DNA of 64,000 nt from UBA5018 sp947463165 (GTDB lineage Bacteria > Cyanobacteriota > Cyanobacteriia > PCC-6307 > Cyanobiaceae). The stretch's first letter is position 1. Every line of letters starts with the position of its first letter. The stretch lies in NCBI GenBank assembly GCA_943371245.1, contig CALRTY020000002.1, positions 62,001 through 126,000 on the forward strand. The letters are read 5' to 3'. This document shows, one piece after another, positions 41,961 to 50,994 of this stretch. A model generated the notes under the pieces. It was given only the letters and a program-made list of their open reading frames with translations. It was not told the DNA's origin and searched no databases. A program made the position numbers and the translations under genes.

Positions 41961-43826
41961 ATGTCAGATCCACTTGTCTCAGCCGCCACTGGTCTTTTGG
42001 GGCGCCTTACTGCAGATCTCGTTAAGACAGCCAGTGAAGCGGTGGCCAAAGAAATTGAAATTTTCAACACGCCGTCGAAAATCAGGAGCATTTCACGGAA
42101 GTTGGCTGGTCTTGAAATGGTAAAGACGATAAAGAACCCAGACAGACCATCAAAGATATCTAGTTTTTACATCACTCCTCTCTTTGAAGACAGTGAGGCC
42201 AATGCATTCGAAGCAAAGACAGTCAATGATTTTGGGAATGGAGAACACCCGCTAATCGAAGGCATTGCAGGACAGGGAAAGTCTATTTTTATGCGACAAC
42301 TCTGCATTGAAGAATTGAAGCTTGGGATGCGCCTTCCCATCCTGATTGAACTTCGCAAGATTACACATGGCAAAACCCTTAGAGATTTTGCTATAGAGCA
42401 GCTTCGCGCAGTTGGATTCTGCAGATGCGAAGACATCTGGCAATATCTTCTGGAATCAGGATTTGCTGTTCTCCTGTTAGACGGATATGACGAAGTGCAA
42501 GAGGAATGCAGGATGCAACTAATCCACGATATTAACACCCTTTCGATGAGCTTTGAGCAATTGCGAATTGTTGTCACCAGTCGCCCAGAAGCTTCAATCA
42601 AGGGAGTCTCTTGCCTCCGGACGGTCAAGATGCGCCGTCTAGACAAAACCAATAGAGACGCGATAATCAGGAAAATCTGCGATCGAAATACAGCAAGCAA
42701 GCTTATTGAAAAGATGTCTGTGAATTCTAATCTGAGTGAGATTGTTGATACCCCTCTCTTCGCAACACTCTTATGTATCGTCTACCGTGCTGAGCTCCGT
42801 CTGCCCGAAACGATTCATGAATTCTATGATATGGTATTCCAGACACTTCTATATAGACATGACCAACAAAAGGAAGGCTATGAAAGACCACGCAAGTCGG
42901 GCTTGGGAAACCACCAGTTTAGCGTCGTATTCGAAAACTTTTGCATTCGCACCTCGTTGGAACAGCGACTAAGAATATCTCAAGAAGACGCGACAGAGAT
43001 CTTTGCCACTGCGCTAGCAAAAGAGGGATCCGAGGCATCATTGGTGGACAAGTATTTCAATGACGTTGTAAAGATCACCTGTCTGCTTGTCAAAGATGGA
43101 ACAGATTATCAATTTCTCCATAAAAGCATTCAAGAGTACTTTGCGGCTAGGTATATCAAGCGACTGCCGGAGGAAAAGGCCCAGGAATTTTACCGAAGAA
43201 TCATTGACTCGCCTTCTCGCATTGCACAGTTAAAGCAAACTATCTACTTTCTCTATGAGATAGACAGTTATAGGGCCTACAAGTATTTTGCTCTGCCAAG
43301 TATGTTGGCAGCATTTTTAAATGAGAATGACTGCATGAGTGAAGCGCCTATAGCGAATTGCTCTGGCAACTTGGTACTAGAAACTCTTGCTGAAGTCCCT
43401 GTCGCAATTGGATTCCGTCCTAAGGGAGCAGTGTTTGACTTGCATAGCATTCATTACGACGTATCAAGTCCCTACAATCAGCGCTCACTCCGTCGAGTGC
43501 TGCTGGAACATTTCGATCTGCTACTTACGATTATCACTTCAGCAGCTGAGCTAATTGCAGTTAGGCTGGCAGAGATTGATCAGCCCATTCTAGATGTCTA
43601 TTTTGAAACAACTGATTCCATTGGCTTAAGATCTGAAGGGCCGACCACTAGCTTGAATCTAAAGTTTGTCTCATGCTCTAAAATCACAGAGGCACTAGGC
43701 CTTCAGGATGAGATTGCTAAAATCGTAAACTCTTCTGACGTGTGGGAGCGCTTCCTCGCGAGAGTTAATGGCATGGTGGGCTTATTGCAAAGAATTGATA
43801 GCACTGATCTTCTGGACATAATGTAG
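41961..43826 (+). CDS. NACHT-domain STAND NTPase, candidate anti-phage protein
   Basis: Encodes 621 residues. An N-terminal helical segment of ~90 residues precedes the NACHT domain: Walker A GIAGQGKS (101-108), Walker B VLLLDGYDEV (Asp174, Asp177-Glu178), VVTSRPE sensor and the winged-helix FLHKSIQEYFAARYI typical of NACHT proteins. The C-terminal ~200 residues are unassigned, possibly a sensor domain. Stand-alone bacterial NACHT proteins (bNACHT) defend against phage. AT-rich relative to the core, so probably acquired. The stop lies on a MITE-like inverted repeat. Confidence 0.85.
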   Translation: MSDPLVSAATGLLGRLTADLVKTASEAVAKEIEIFNTPSKIRSISRKLAGLEMVKTIKNPDRPSKISSFYITPLFEDSEANAFEAKTVNDFGNGEHPLIEGIAGQGKSIFMRQLCIEELKLGMRLPILIELRKITHGKTLRDFAIEQLRAVGFCRCEDIWQYLLESGFAVLLLDGYDEVQEECRMQLIHDINTLSMSFEQLRIVVTSRPEASIKGVSCLRTVKMRRLDKTNRDAIIRKICDRNTASKLIEKMSVNSNLSEIVDTPLFATLLCIVYRAELRLPETIHEFYDMVFQTLLYRHDQQKEGYERPRKSGLGNHQFSVVFENFCIRTSLEQRLRISQEDATEIFATALAKEGSEASLVDKYFNDVVKITCLLVKDGTDYQFLHKSIQEYFAARYIKRLPEEKAQEFYRRIIDSPSRIAQLKQTIYFLYEIDSYRAYKYFALPSMLAAFLNENDCMSEAPIANCSGNLVLETLAEVPVAIGFRPKGAVFDLHSIHYDVSSPYNQRSLRRVLLEHFDLLLTIITSAAELIAVRLAEIDQPILDVYFETTDSIGLRSEGPTTSLNLKFVSCSKITEALGLQDEIAKIVNSSDVWERFLARVNGMVGLLQRIDSTDLLDIM

Positions 43827-43936
43827 GGCACCTCGAAAAATTGCCCCTGGCGTGGTTTTAGGCTTCATCCATTCCAGTTGCTGCAGTGGGTCTCGCTGGT
43901 CGGCCCGCGCAGAACCCATATTTTTCGAGGTGCCCT
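43825..43936. mobile_element. MITE-like element with perfect 17 bp terminal inverted repeats
   Basis: AGGGCACCTCGAAAAAT (43825-43841) and its exact reverse complement (43920-43936) flank about 78 bp without coding capacity. Size and ends fit a non-autonomous transposable element, perhaps derived from an IS. The left end overlaps the NACHT stop codon, so the element may have set or shifted the end of that gene. A target duplication is not clear. Confidence 0.7.
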
Positions 43937-44057
43937 GTAGTTTCCAGGCAAGGGCTGTCTCTGAGTCATCGAACAGGCCCCTTGAGTGGACAGGCCACAA
44001 TTCGATCTCTGCAGCGCCACCACATGCTCATTGCCTGCCACTCAAGGGCAGCGGTCG

Positions 44058-44630
44058 GCCTCCAGCTGCAGATGCACCGGCCGTGTGCCAGTCACCAGCC
44101 CCCAGGCCACTGACGGCCAGTTCCGCAGCGGCGGCGGCCAATACGGCGGGATGGCGGCTGAGACCCAGGTAGTCGTTGCTGGCTAGATCCAGCAGAGCCG
44201 CGCCAGCAGCTGGCGGCTGCAGTGGGGCGGCAGCGGCGGGCGCCAGGGGGCGGCGGCGAAATCGGTGGAGAGGGGGGGATCAGGGAATCCCGACGCCAGG
44301 GATGAGGGTCAGTTTGGGATGGCGGCTGGGTGGGGTGGGGCAGTGGCGGAATCTTTTACCTGAGGGGTAATAGCTCTCTATGGCTGTTAGTCTTAAGTCG
44401 GCTACACCCATGTGTTTAACCGAAGCCCCCTGGACCTGCGCAACCCTGCCGACCTTGTGTAATGTCGGGAACCCTTATAGGCGGATCCGCCCATCAAACC
44501 CGGAATGGTTCCGACTTGCGTGAATTGCTTGTCATTGCAAGCGATTTCACAGATGTCTGCCGCTTGTCTCCCGCTTTTATACGGCCAAAACAGCGGAGAA
44601 GGGGGTATTATGCGGATCCGCCTAAGAAAG
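44058..44630. repeat. Unit B: copy of the bioF 5' end and upstream palindromes (bioF part is a pseudogene)
   Basis: Reproduces unit A with two deletions in the bioF part (about 15 bp near 44100 and about 80 bp near 44247) that destroy the reading frame. The downstream part with both palindromes (44480-44491, 44612-44621) is nearly unchanged. The copy is preceded by a hairpin-like CTGCCACTCAAGGGCAG. Cargo follows from 44631. Confidence 0.85.
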
Positions 44631-44652
44631 CATTAGACAGAAAGAAACCCCA

Positions 44653-45312
44653 ATGCACACACATCCAATTCTGACGACAGCAAACGAGCTTAAGGCTGGT
44701 GATGTCATCTTGTTTCCCGGCGAAGGAAGTCTAGCCGGTAAAGTAAGCAAAAATACATCAAGCAAATATACACATGCGGCAATCTGCATATCAAATACAC
44801 AGCTAGCGGAATTATGCCTTGAGGGCATTGCTGTCTCCGAAATCGAAAAAGCGATATGTGGTTTCAAGCACGCGGCTGTTTTTCGAAATCCACATGCCTG
44901 GTCTGTCAATCGGGTTGTCCATCTGCAACGGTTTGTCGAAGTAGTTAAAAAATCCGAATCAAAATATAGCAGAGCTGGAGTTAGACAATTTCCAAAAAAC
45001 AAAAAGGATCATGAAATGCTATCCTTGGCTAAGATGCATGATTACGCAGAAGGCAATTTTAGCCCGTCTTCGCCTGAGAAGTCAGAGTATTTTTGTTCTG
45101 AGTTTGTCGTCGACTGCTTTATCGCTACGGGCATAATTTCCGAGTCCGCTTCCGTGGCGTTCCAGAGCAATACTTATTCTCCAGGAGACATAGGACGAGA
45201 GCCTATATTCGGATATTTCCTGGGTTACATTAAGATAGATTCGGAATATGTTATTCCACTTGATGATGATTTCTTTAACGACACGACATTTGAGAAAATT
45301 TCGAATAGTTAA
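44653..45312 (+). CDS. YiiX/YebB-like permuted NlpC/P60 (papain-fold) hydrolase
   Basis: Encodes 219 residues. Motifs of the permuted NlpC/P60 'YiiX' group: LKAGDVILFPG at the N-terminus, KYTHAAICI with His41, and late in the chain EYFCSEFVVDCF with the presumed nucleophile Cys148. Such enzymes act as amidases, peptidases or lipid hydrolases. AT-rich and located directly after the unit-B palindromes, followed by an attC-like site, hence probably cassette cargo. Confidence 0.75.
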   Translation: MHTHPILTTANELKAGDVILFPGEGSLAGKVSKNTSSKYTHAAICISNTQLAELCLEGIAVSEIEKAICGFKHAAVFRNPHAWSVNRVVHLQRFVEVVKKSESKYSRAGVRQFPKNKKDHEMLSLAKMHDYAEGNFSPSSPEKSEYFCSEFVVDCFIATGIISESASVAFQSNTYSPGDIGREPIFGYFLGYIKIDSEYVIPLDDDFFNDTTFEKISNS

Positions 45313-45334
45313 TGATTTCAGAAACAGAAAATGA

Positions 45335-45384
45335 GCCTAACAAAGCGCTAGAGCCAACGACCGTACTTGGCTTTGACGTTCGGA
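45335..45384 (+). repeat. Short attC-like site after the YiiX gene
   Basis: GCCTAAC (45335-45341, fits the R'' consensus RYYYAAC) is followed by arms GAGCCAA and TTGGCTT that pair around CGACCGTAC, then GTTCGGA (45378-45384, close to GTTRRRY). Length is about 50 bp. It resembles a compact integron attC and lies 22 bp after the upstream stop codon. Confidence 0.55.
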
Positions 45385-45660
45385 AGGATCGGATTAGTCA
45401 GACTGCGCACTTTCACCTTTAATCGTGCCAATGGCTTATCTATTCATTCGATCTGGGTTGTATATCTCGCAGAACATGTGGTTGTCGGACCTGCAAACCA
45501 AGCGTATACTTGGGTGGCCTGCGCCAAGGAGCAATTCACCGCAATGGTTTTGCGGATATCCAGCCAGATGCCGCAGCGTGGTTCTCGGAAATGTGGCACA
45601 CTCGGAGCGTGGTACCCAGAACCTCCCAATAAAGAGATGGGCTCCAATCCACCACGCACC
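45385..45660. other. Stretch without a supportable gene
   Basis: Open frames cross this stretch in more than one phase. One, ending at the TAA near 45632 (…AAAWFSEMWHTRSVVPRTSQ), could be the tail of a lost gene, but no start is evident. The DUF5677 frame is also open here, without similarity. Confidence 0.35.
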
Positions 45661-46485
45661 ATGAAGAGAACCGCCGAGACAGATCTGCCAATACTGCACA
45701 AATACGCAGGTGCCTTTTTCCAACTCATTGAGCCTGAATTTTCAAAAACCATAAAACTCAATGAATCAGATCACTTTGGCTTCATGGTACTTTGCTTCAC
45801 CCACAAACAAATCGAGCATGCTCGATCACTTGGAATATTGGTTGACGCGAAACAATACTCCGACGCTGCGATCTTGGCCAGAGTAATGCTTGAGGGTCTA
45901 ATATATATCCTTTGGGCGAGTCTAGAAAAAACTGATCGCCCATTAGCCTGGCGCTCTTTCGCCTTGGTGTCTGACCATGAAACATTGGTTAAGGCAAAAA
46001 GCCGTGGCGAGCATGTGGATAAGATGGTTGAAAAAGCTCTACACGAACGACTCGCCAAAGAGGCTAAAAGGTTCCTCACAAAAAGCGCAATTAAACAAGG
46101 CGCAGAGAAATTCCAAAACCCATATCAGAAATGCTGGAACGTAGACATAGAGCGCCGAAGGGTTGAGCTATCCGAGATGGTGAATGAGATTGGCGACCCT
46201 TTGCTTAAAGAGTTATACGATGATCTGTCGCAATTAGGCCATTGGACCATTAGAGGAATTGGTCCGTTACTCAGACGCAGCGAGAACGGAATAAAAACCA
46301 ACTTCAACTCAAGTGTAATCGCTGCACAAGCTTGTGCCGTTTGCATCCAATCGCTTGGTGCAACCTCGAAAGCCGCAGCTGAACATTTTAACCTGCCACT
46401 TCTGCCCAAGCTCGATGAGCTTTTCAAAGAGTATCTGGCCGAGCTTGGATTCAAGGCGGATCATGAGCAACAATCTCTCCAATAA
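45661..46485 (+). CDS. DUF5677-like helical protein
   Basis: Encodes 274 residues from ATG 45661. An all-helical protein with features often seen in DUF5677-type proteins: hydrophobic helix AAILARVMLEGLIYILWASL, LYDDLSQLGHWTIRGIG (a His-containing region) and a C-terminal helix AAQACAVCIQSLGATSKAA. Function unknown; members are common in accessory regions. Immediately followed by a full attC, so this is the cassette gene of that attC. Confidence 0.55.
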   Translation: MKRTAETDLPILHKYAGAFFQLIEPEFSKTIKLNESDHFGFMVLCFTHKQIEHARSLGILVDAKQYSDAAILARVMLEGLIYILWASLEKTDRPLAWRSFALVSDHETLVKAKSRGEHVDKMVEKALHERLAKEAKRFLTKSAIKQGAEKFQNPYQKCWNVDIERRRVELSEMVNEIGDPLLKELYDDLSQLGHWTIRGIGPLLRRSENGIKTNFNSSVIAAQACAVCIQSLGATSKAAAEHFNLPLLPKLDELFKEYLAELGFKADHEQQSLQ

Positions 46486-46493
46486 TAATTGGT

Positions 46494-46607
46494 GCATAAC
46501 TGTCGGTTCAACGCGGACGCCAACTCTGGCCATGCTTCGGCATTTTTATGGCCAGTGTTGGTGCCCTTCGCCTTCGGCTCCGGCGCCGGTTAACCTGGGC
46601 GTTAGCC
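46494..46607 (+). repeat. attC recombination site (integron cassette type)
   Basis: R'' GCATAAC (46494-46500) and R' GTTAGCC (46601-46607) bound a 114 bp imperfect palindrome. The arms GGTTCAACGCGGACGCC and GGCGCCGGTTAAC pair with the typical unpaired bases, and a central TGGCCAT…ATGGCCA hairpin closes the loop. Size and arm sequences match attC sites of chromosomal integrons. The next ORF starts 5 bp after R', the expected cassette layout. Confidence 0.82.
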
Positions 46608-46611
46608 GCTT

Positions 46612-47229
46612 ATGCATCAGTTCGTATCTCCGCGCATTGCGAGTATCCCAATGATGATGATACCAGGACCCCTTGCTACCGAGAAATGGGAACCAGTAAT
46701 CGAGAACGAGGTCTATCTAGCGTTCCTCCGAGCGGAGTGGACGAAGTACCAAGCGACTACTGGATTGTACGACAAAGCGTTCATTGACACGCCCGACCTG
46801 AAGAATGTTCATGAATGCAATGTACGTCGCGACATTTTGTGGAAGCTACGCGGGGGGCTCCTGGAGCTTTTACCACCAACCACTTGGTATCGAGTCTCGT
46901 GGCTCCAGCCCCACCACCTTCCGGAGCTTCGAGTAATCGGCAGATGCGGTTGGGATGCCCCGTACCTCGATGAGAATGAGCTTGCTGCGGTGGCAGCTCG
47001 ACGGCCTCAAGACCTGACTACGGACACCACAAAAGACTGGGAGCCAATCCTTTGGGGGCATTCGAACACTGGTCCATTCACTATTCTGGAAGCGAACAAT
47101 CGGCTGATGGCATACATTCGTGCGGCCGCACCACCCCCATTGCGAGCAATCTGCTACGTCGGCTTGTCAGATTACCAATGTAAGTGGCACTTACTCGACT
47201 TGCACTTTTCTCTTCACTGGGTCTCATGA
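46612..47229 (+). CDS. Cassette-borne hypothetical protein
   Basis: Encodes 205 residues from ATG 46612, 5 bp after the attC core; internal Mets at residues 14-16 are alternative starts. It is rich in Trp and Leu (EKWEPVIENEVYLAFLRAEW, DILWKLRGGLLELLPP, SDYQCKWHLLDLHFSL). No family recognised. Soluble composition without signal or membrane helix. Confidence 0.6.
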   Translation: MHQFVSPRIASIPMMMIPGPLATEKWEPVIENEVYLAFLRAEWTKYQATTGLYDKAFIDTPDLKNVHECNVRRDILWKLRGGLLELLPPTTWYRVSWLQPHHLPELRVIGRCGWDAPYLDENELAAVAARRPQDLTTDTTKDWEPILWGHSNTGPFTILEANNRLMAYIRAAAPPPLRAICYVGLSDYQCKWHLLDLHFSLHWVS

Positions 47230-48051
47230 TTTACGCATATCTAGCACTAGCATTGCCGACCAAAGCAGTCAGATGGTGTTTCCCTTGCAAATTTTGACTC
47301 CAATCCAGAGCCAAACAAAGCAATTAGAGCAGCAGTTATAATTTTTATATTGTGCCTTGGACTGATGCTCGCATTTGTTGGGCGCAGGCTTGAGGTGGCT
47401 CCCCGTCAGCTGGGGAATTCAGTAGTGTTAAAGTCGGCGAAAGATTATTCATCGGCAAATCCAGGTGTGACATAGTCATCAAGAATTAATTGGCAGACCC
47501 AGGAAGTTATCAGCTAATTGACACTCAGATCATCGATGTTAAAGTTGGAGAAGGATGGGTTGCGGAATGCCATTTCCGTGCATGCAATAGCTTCGGTGGC
47601 TGCCAAGAGTCAACTGCTCAATGCCTCTTCGATGGACGGGAGTACCGTGCATTGCTCAATTAGACAACTAAAATCGCTGCTATTAAGTTGCATAACTTCC
47701 CCCTGCATTTATTTGTGTGCAATTGGGAGCCGTCTAATGTCCAAATTCAGAAAATGAGAACCTAGGTGCCTATCCCTTGCCAGAGACTGTTTCCCGCTTC
47801 TGATCTTGGCGTAACTCTTCGGCATTGCAGCAGGCTCATCGGCGAAATGGCAGCGCTTTTAACTGCTGCAAATCCCATACATGGTATTCAAGGGCGGCTA
47901 ACACCATTTTCTCTTGGGCTTAATGTTCGGCTTATGGCTCTAACACTTAACCAGGAAATAATGATTCATCCAGCATCCTCCGATGTTGAAACCTGGCCTA
48001 AATTAGCTCGATTGCAGCCGCTCAAGCTGGTTCACCTGCTGGCCTGATCAC
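47230..48051. other. Degenerate stretch with gene remnants
   Basis: No intact gene is convincing. A frame ending at the TAG near 47475 reads SLANFDSNPEPNKAIRAAVI then a membrane helix (IFILCLGLMLAFVG) and lacks a start: a likely remnant. GAGCCAAACAAAGCAATTAG near 47319 resembles the left arm of the attC at 45335. The 47766-48047 frame has no recognisable features. Confidence 0.4.
47490..47663 (+). CDS. Possible 57-residue cysteine-containing small protein
   Basis: The frame starts at TTG 47490, directly after an in-frame TAA, and reads ADPGSYQLIDTQIIDVKVG then GWVAECHFRACNSFGGCQES to TAG 47661. Four Cys residues lie within 20 positions. The composition is protein-like, but the start is weak and the surroundings are decayed. 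It may be a cassette microprotein or a gene fragment. Confidence 0.3.
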   Translation: MADPGSYQLIDTQIIDVKVGEGWVAECHFRACNSFGGCQESTAQCLFDGREYRALLN

Positions 48052-50994
48052 TCAGGTCGCCCCCGCATCCTGATCATCGGCAAACATCGCGGCATAGGCC
48101 GCCATCAGCTCGGGATCCGGCTCTTGCCCGAGCTGGCGCAGCGTTTCGAAATAATCACCCGCCAGTTTTTGGGCCAAGGGCAGGAAAGCATCTCGGTAGA
48201 CCTGCAACAAGGGCAGCAGCACGGCCAAGCCTTCTCGGAAGCTATCCCTGGCGGCTTGATGCTCCTCAGCTTGGCGCTGCACCATTCCATAGGCACCGAG
48301 GCTGTTGGCCAGATCCGGCAGGAACGCCGGGTTGCTCTGCGACAGCTCCCGATAGATCCCCACCGCCTCTTGCGATGGCTGCAGCGCCTCCTCGCGCCGG
48401 CCCAGTTCGCTGTATCGGATGCCCAGGTTGTTCAGGGCCCGAGCCAGATCCGGCAGGAAGGCCGGATTGCTCTGCGACAGCTCCCGGCGAATGCGCGCCG
48501 CCTCTTCCGTTGGCTTCAGCGCCTCCTCGCGACGACCCAGATTGCTATATCTGTTGCCCAGGTTGTTAAGGGCCATAGCCAGATCCGGCAGGAAGGCCGG
48601 GTTGCTCTGCGACAGCTCTCGATAGAACCCAACCGCCTCTTCCGTTGGCTGCAGCGCCTCCTTGCGACGGCCCAGATTGCTGTATCGGTTGCCCAGGTTG
48701 TTCAGGGCCATAGCCAGATCCGGCACGAAGGCCGGGTTGCTCTGCGACAGCTTCCGATAGATCCCCACCGCCTCTTCCGTTGGCTGCAGCGCCTCCTCGC
48801 GCCGGCCCAGATTGCTGTATTGGGCGCCCAGGTTGTTCAGGGCACTCGCCAAATCCGGCAGGAACGCCGGGTTGCTCTGAGACAGCTCCCGCAGGCGATC
48901 GATCCCCGCCGCCCCCCCATCCACCGCGTGGGCCCAGAAATGGGTATGAAGATAGGGCTGCTCCTTTGGCGGCCGGCCAGAGCGGCACCAGGTGAGGGCC
49001 GCCTCCGCCAGGGCTGCAGCCAAAGCAATCGCTTGCGGCTCCCCCACCGGCCTCCAGGGGCTACTCCAGGCCGGGGGGCGCAGGTGTTCAGCAAGGCTCT
49101 GGTGGCTGAGGCGATAGACGGCCTGGTGCTGCTCGCCGCTTTCCACCACCCAACGGCTGGCCTGGCCGAGAAGCCAAAACACCTCCTGGCGGCCATAGGC
49201 CGTGCCGGTGGGCGAGAGGGCCGTAGCCGCTAGCGCCCATTCCTGCACCGGGAACCCCTGGCCATAGGCCCAGGCCAGGGCCGCCAACAGCTCCCGGGCC
49301 GCCTGGGGTAGCCGCTGCTCGCCGCGCATCAGGGCCGGCAGGGTCTCCAGCTCCTGATCAAGTGCCTCGGCCACGCTGCCAGCCAGCTGGCGCTGCCAGT
49401 TCGGCACGGCCGTGTCCAAGGGCTGTTGGCGCAGCCGCGCCGTGATCAGCCGTGCCAACAAAAAGCCGCCCTCCTCCTGGCGCCTCACCAGCCGCAGGAT
49501 TTCGTCCGCCACCACCTCTGGGTCCATGGCGGTGGAAACGCCAGCCAATCGCCTGGCCCCGTAGGTCGCCAGGTCGCGCTGGGTTTGCGCGGACGCCTCC
49601 AGCGCTCCCAAATCCACCACCAGCGCCGGCTGCAAGGTGTCGAGCAGGGGGGGATTGCCAGGCTCGCGAGAAGCGATGGGCCTGCTGCTGATCAACAGCC
49701 GGGCCACGCCAGCCAGGGGGCGTAGCAGCTCCTCCACGATTTGAGTGAGCTCGCCGCCGGCCTCCTCCAAGCCATCGATCAGCAGCAACGGCGGGTTGCC
49801 TTTCTGGGCCAGCCGCTCCACGGCGCCGAGCAGCTCCAGCCGGTTGCGCGGCTCGTTGGCATTCGTCGTTAGCAGCCCGCTGCGCAGCAGCTCCGCCTCC
49901 AGCCGCCGCACCAAATCGGCCAAATTCGCCCCCCGCGCCGCTGCCGCTGCCGCCACGCTGCGCTCTCCCGGATCTGCATGGGCCAGCGCTCCCCGCTCCA
50001 GAATCAATTGCCGATCCCGGGGATTGGAGAGAGCCGCGATCCTCCCCAGCAGCGCCGATTTGCCACAGCCCGCCGGACCGCTCACCAGAGCCACGCCCAC
50101 CCCGCCGCCACCGATCCAGGCCACCAGCTCCGCCAGTGGTTCCACCCTTCCGGTGAAAAAATCGCCCTCTTCGTTTGCATTGATTCCCCGGCTCGCCAGT
50201 AGCAGCTGCTCCACCACCACGTCTGGGGCGAGCGGGTCGTAGCGCGGATTGGGGAGCATCACGCCGGCATTGCCCCGCATCACCGGCACCAAGGTTTGAT
50301 CTAGCGACCGCCACTGCTTCACCAGGCAATCGATCACGTCATCGCCGCGGATGCCGGCGTTGTGGGCACTCCAGCGCAAGCGCAGCTCCGGATCGCTGGG
50401 GCCTTCCCGCAGCAGTTGCAGCAGCTGGCCACTGAAGACGCCATCCCGCGCTGTTTCGTAGGCCAAGGCGGCGGGCAAAATGCCGATCCAGCGCTGGGCG
50501 CCATCGTTGGTAAGGCCCAGCTCGATGCGGCGGGCCAGGGCCATCGCCTCCACGGCTCCTGTTTCCGCGTAGCAGGTGTCAAGCAGCACCAGGATTTGGC
50601 TGGCGCCACTGCGCAGCGCCGCTTTCACCATCGCGCTGGAGGTGACCTGCTGGATCTGGCCGGGGCGGCTGTCGCGGCTCACTAGATGCAGGTCGCCGCT
50701 CTCCGTAAGCTCCCCATGGCCCGCCCAGAGCACCACAAGACAGCTCTCAGCAGCCAGAGTTGCTTCTGCGAGAGCATCCAGCCGCTCGAAAGCCTGATCC
50801 ACGGTGGGATGCGGCGGGCTTGGCAGCACGGCATAGCGATACGCCGCCATCACGCTGGCCAGAGCCTCCACCTCCTCTGCCGCCTTCAAGGGGGCGTAGG
50901 CCTCCGGGTTGTCGTAAACGCCCACCCCTATCCCGAAAAACAGATGGCTCGCCCCGGGGTTTTTGGTACCGGGCGAATCCAGCGGGCCACTCAT
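48052..50994 (-). CDS. Caspase-like protease fused to a STAND-type NTPase and TPRs
   Basis: Encodes 980 residues from ATG 50994, which overlaps the lipase stop (ATGA). Domains: caspase-like C14 (HLFFGIGVGVYD at 17; dyad His93 in WAGHGE, Cys141 in LLDTCYAE); STAND/AAA NTPase with Walker A GPAGCGKS (306-313) and LLLIDGLEEAGG; a helical linker; about five near-identical 45-residue TPRs (ELSQSNPAFLPDLA…LGRREEALQPTEEA) within the last third. Expected to be a nucleotide-gated protease, with TPRs sensing a partner. Second gene of a two-gene operon with a lipase. Confidence 0.85.
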   Translation of the reverse strand: MSGPLDSPGTKNPGASHLFFGIGVGVYDNPEAYAPLKAAEEVEALASVMAAYRYAVLPSPPHPTVDQAFERLDALAEATLAAESCLVVLWAGHGELTESGDLHLVSRDSRPGQIQQVTSSAMVKAALRSGASQILVLLDTCYAETGAVEAMALARRIELGLTNDGAQRWIGILPAALAYETARDGVFSGQLLQLLREGPSDPELRLRWSAHNAGIRGDDVIDCLVKQWRSLDQTLVPVMRGNAGVMLPNPRYDPLAPDVVVEQLLLASRGINANEEGDFFTGRVEPLAELVAWIGGGGVGVALVSGPAGCGKSALLGRIAALSNPRDRQLILERGALAHADPGERSVAAAAAARGANLADLVRRLEAELLRSGLLTTNANEPRNRLELLGAVERLAQKGNPPLLLIDGLEEAGGELTQIVEELLRPLAGVARLLISSRPIASREPGNPPLLDTLQPALVVDLGALEASAQTQRDLATYGARRLAGVSTAMDPEVVADEILRLVRRQEEGGFLLARLITARLRQQPLDTAVPNWQRQLAGSVAEALDQELETLPALMRGEQRLPQAARELLAALAWAYGQGFPVQEWALAATALSPTGTAYGRQEVFWLLGQASRWVVESGEQHQAVYRLSHQSLAEHLRPPAWSSPWRPVGEPQAIALAAALAEAALTWCRSGRPPKEQPYLHTHFWAHAVDGGAAGIDRLRELSQSNPAFLPDLASALNNLGAQYSNLGRREEALQPTEEAVGIYRKLSQSNPAFVPDLAMALNNLGNRYSNLGRRKEALQPTEEAVGFYRELSQSNPAFLPDLAMALNNLGNRYSNLGRREEALKPTEEAARIRRELSQSNPAFLPDLARALNNLGIRYSELGRREEALQPSQEAVGIYRELSQSNPAFLPDLANSLGAYGMVQRQAEEHQAARDSFREGLAVLLPLLQVYRDAFLPLAQKLAGDYFETLRQLGQEPDPELMAAYAAMFADDQDAGAT

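Noticed and set aside
44058..44290. Second bioF gene
   Set aside because: Only the first part of bioF is present, with two deletions; it cannot encode the enzyme.
47766..48047. 93-residue plus-strand frame before the caspase gene
   Set aside because: No recognisable features, weak start, and it lies in a decayed stretch; mentioned only as part of that region.
48290..48900. CRISPR-like regular repeats
   Set aside because: The 135 bp periodicity is in-frame TPR coding sequence, not short repeats with unique spacers.
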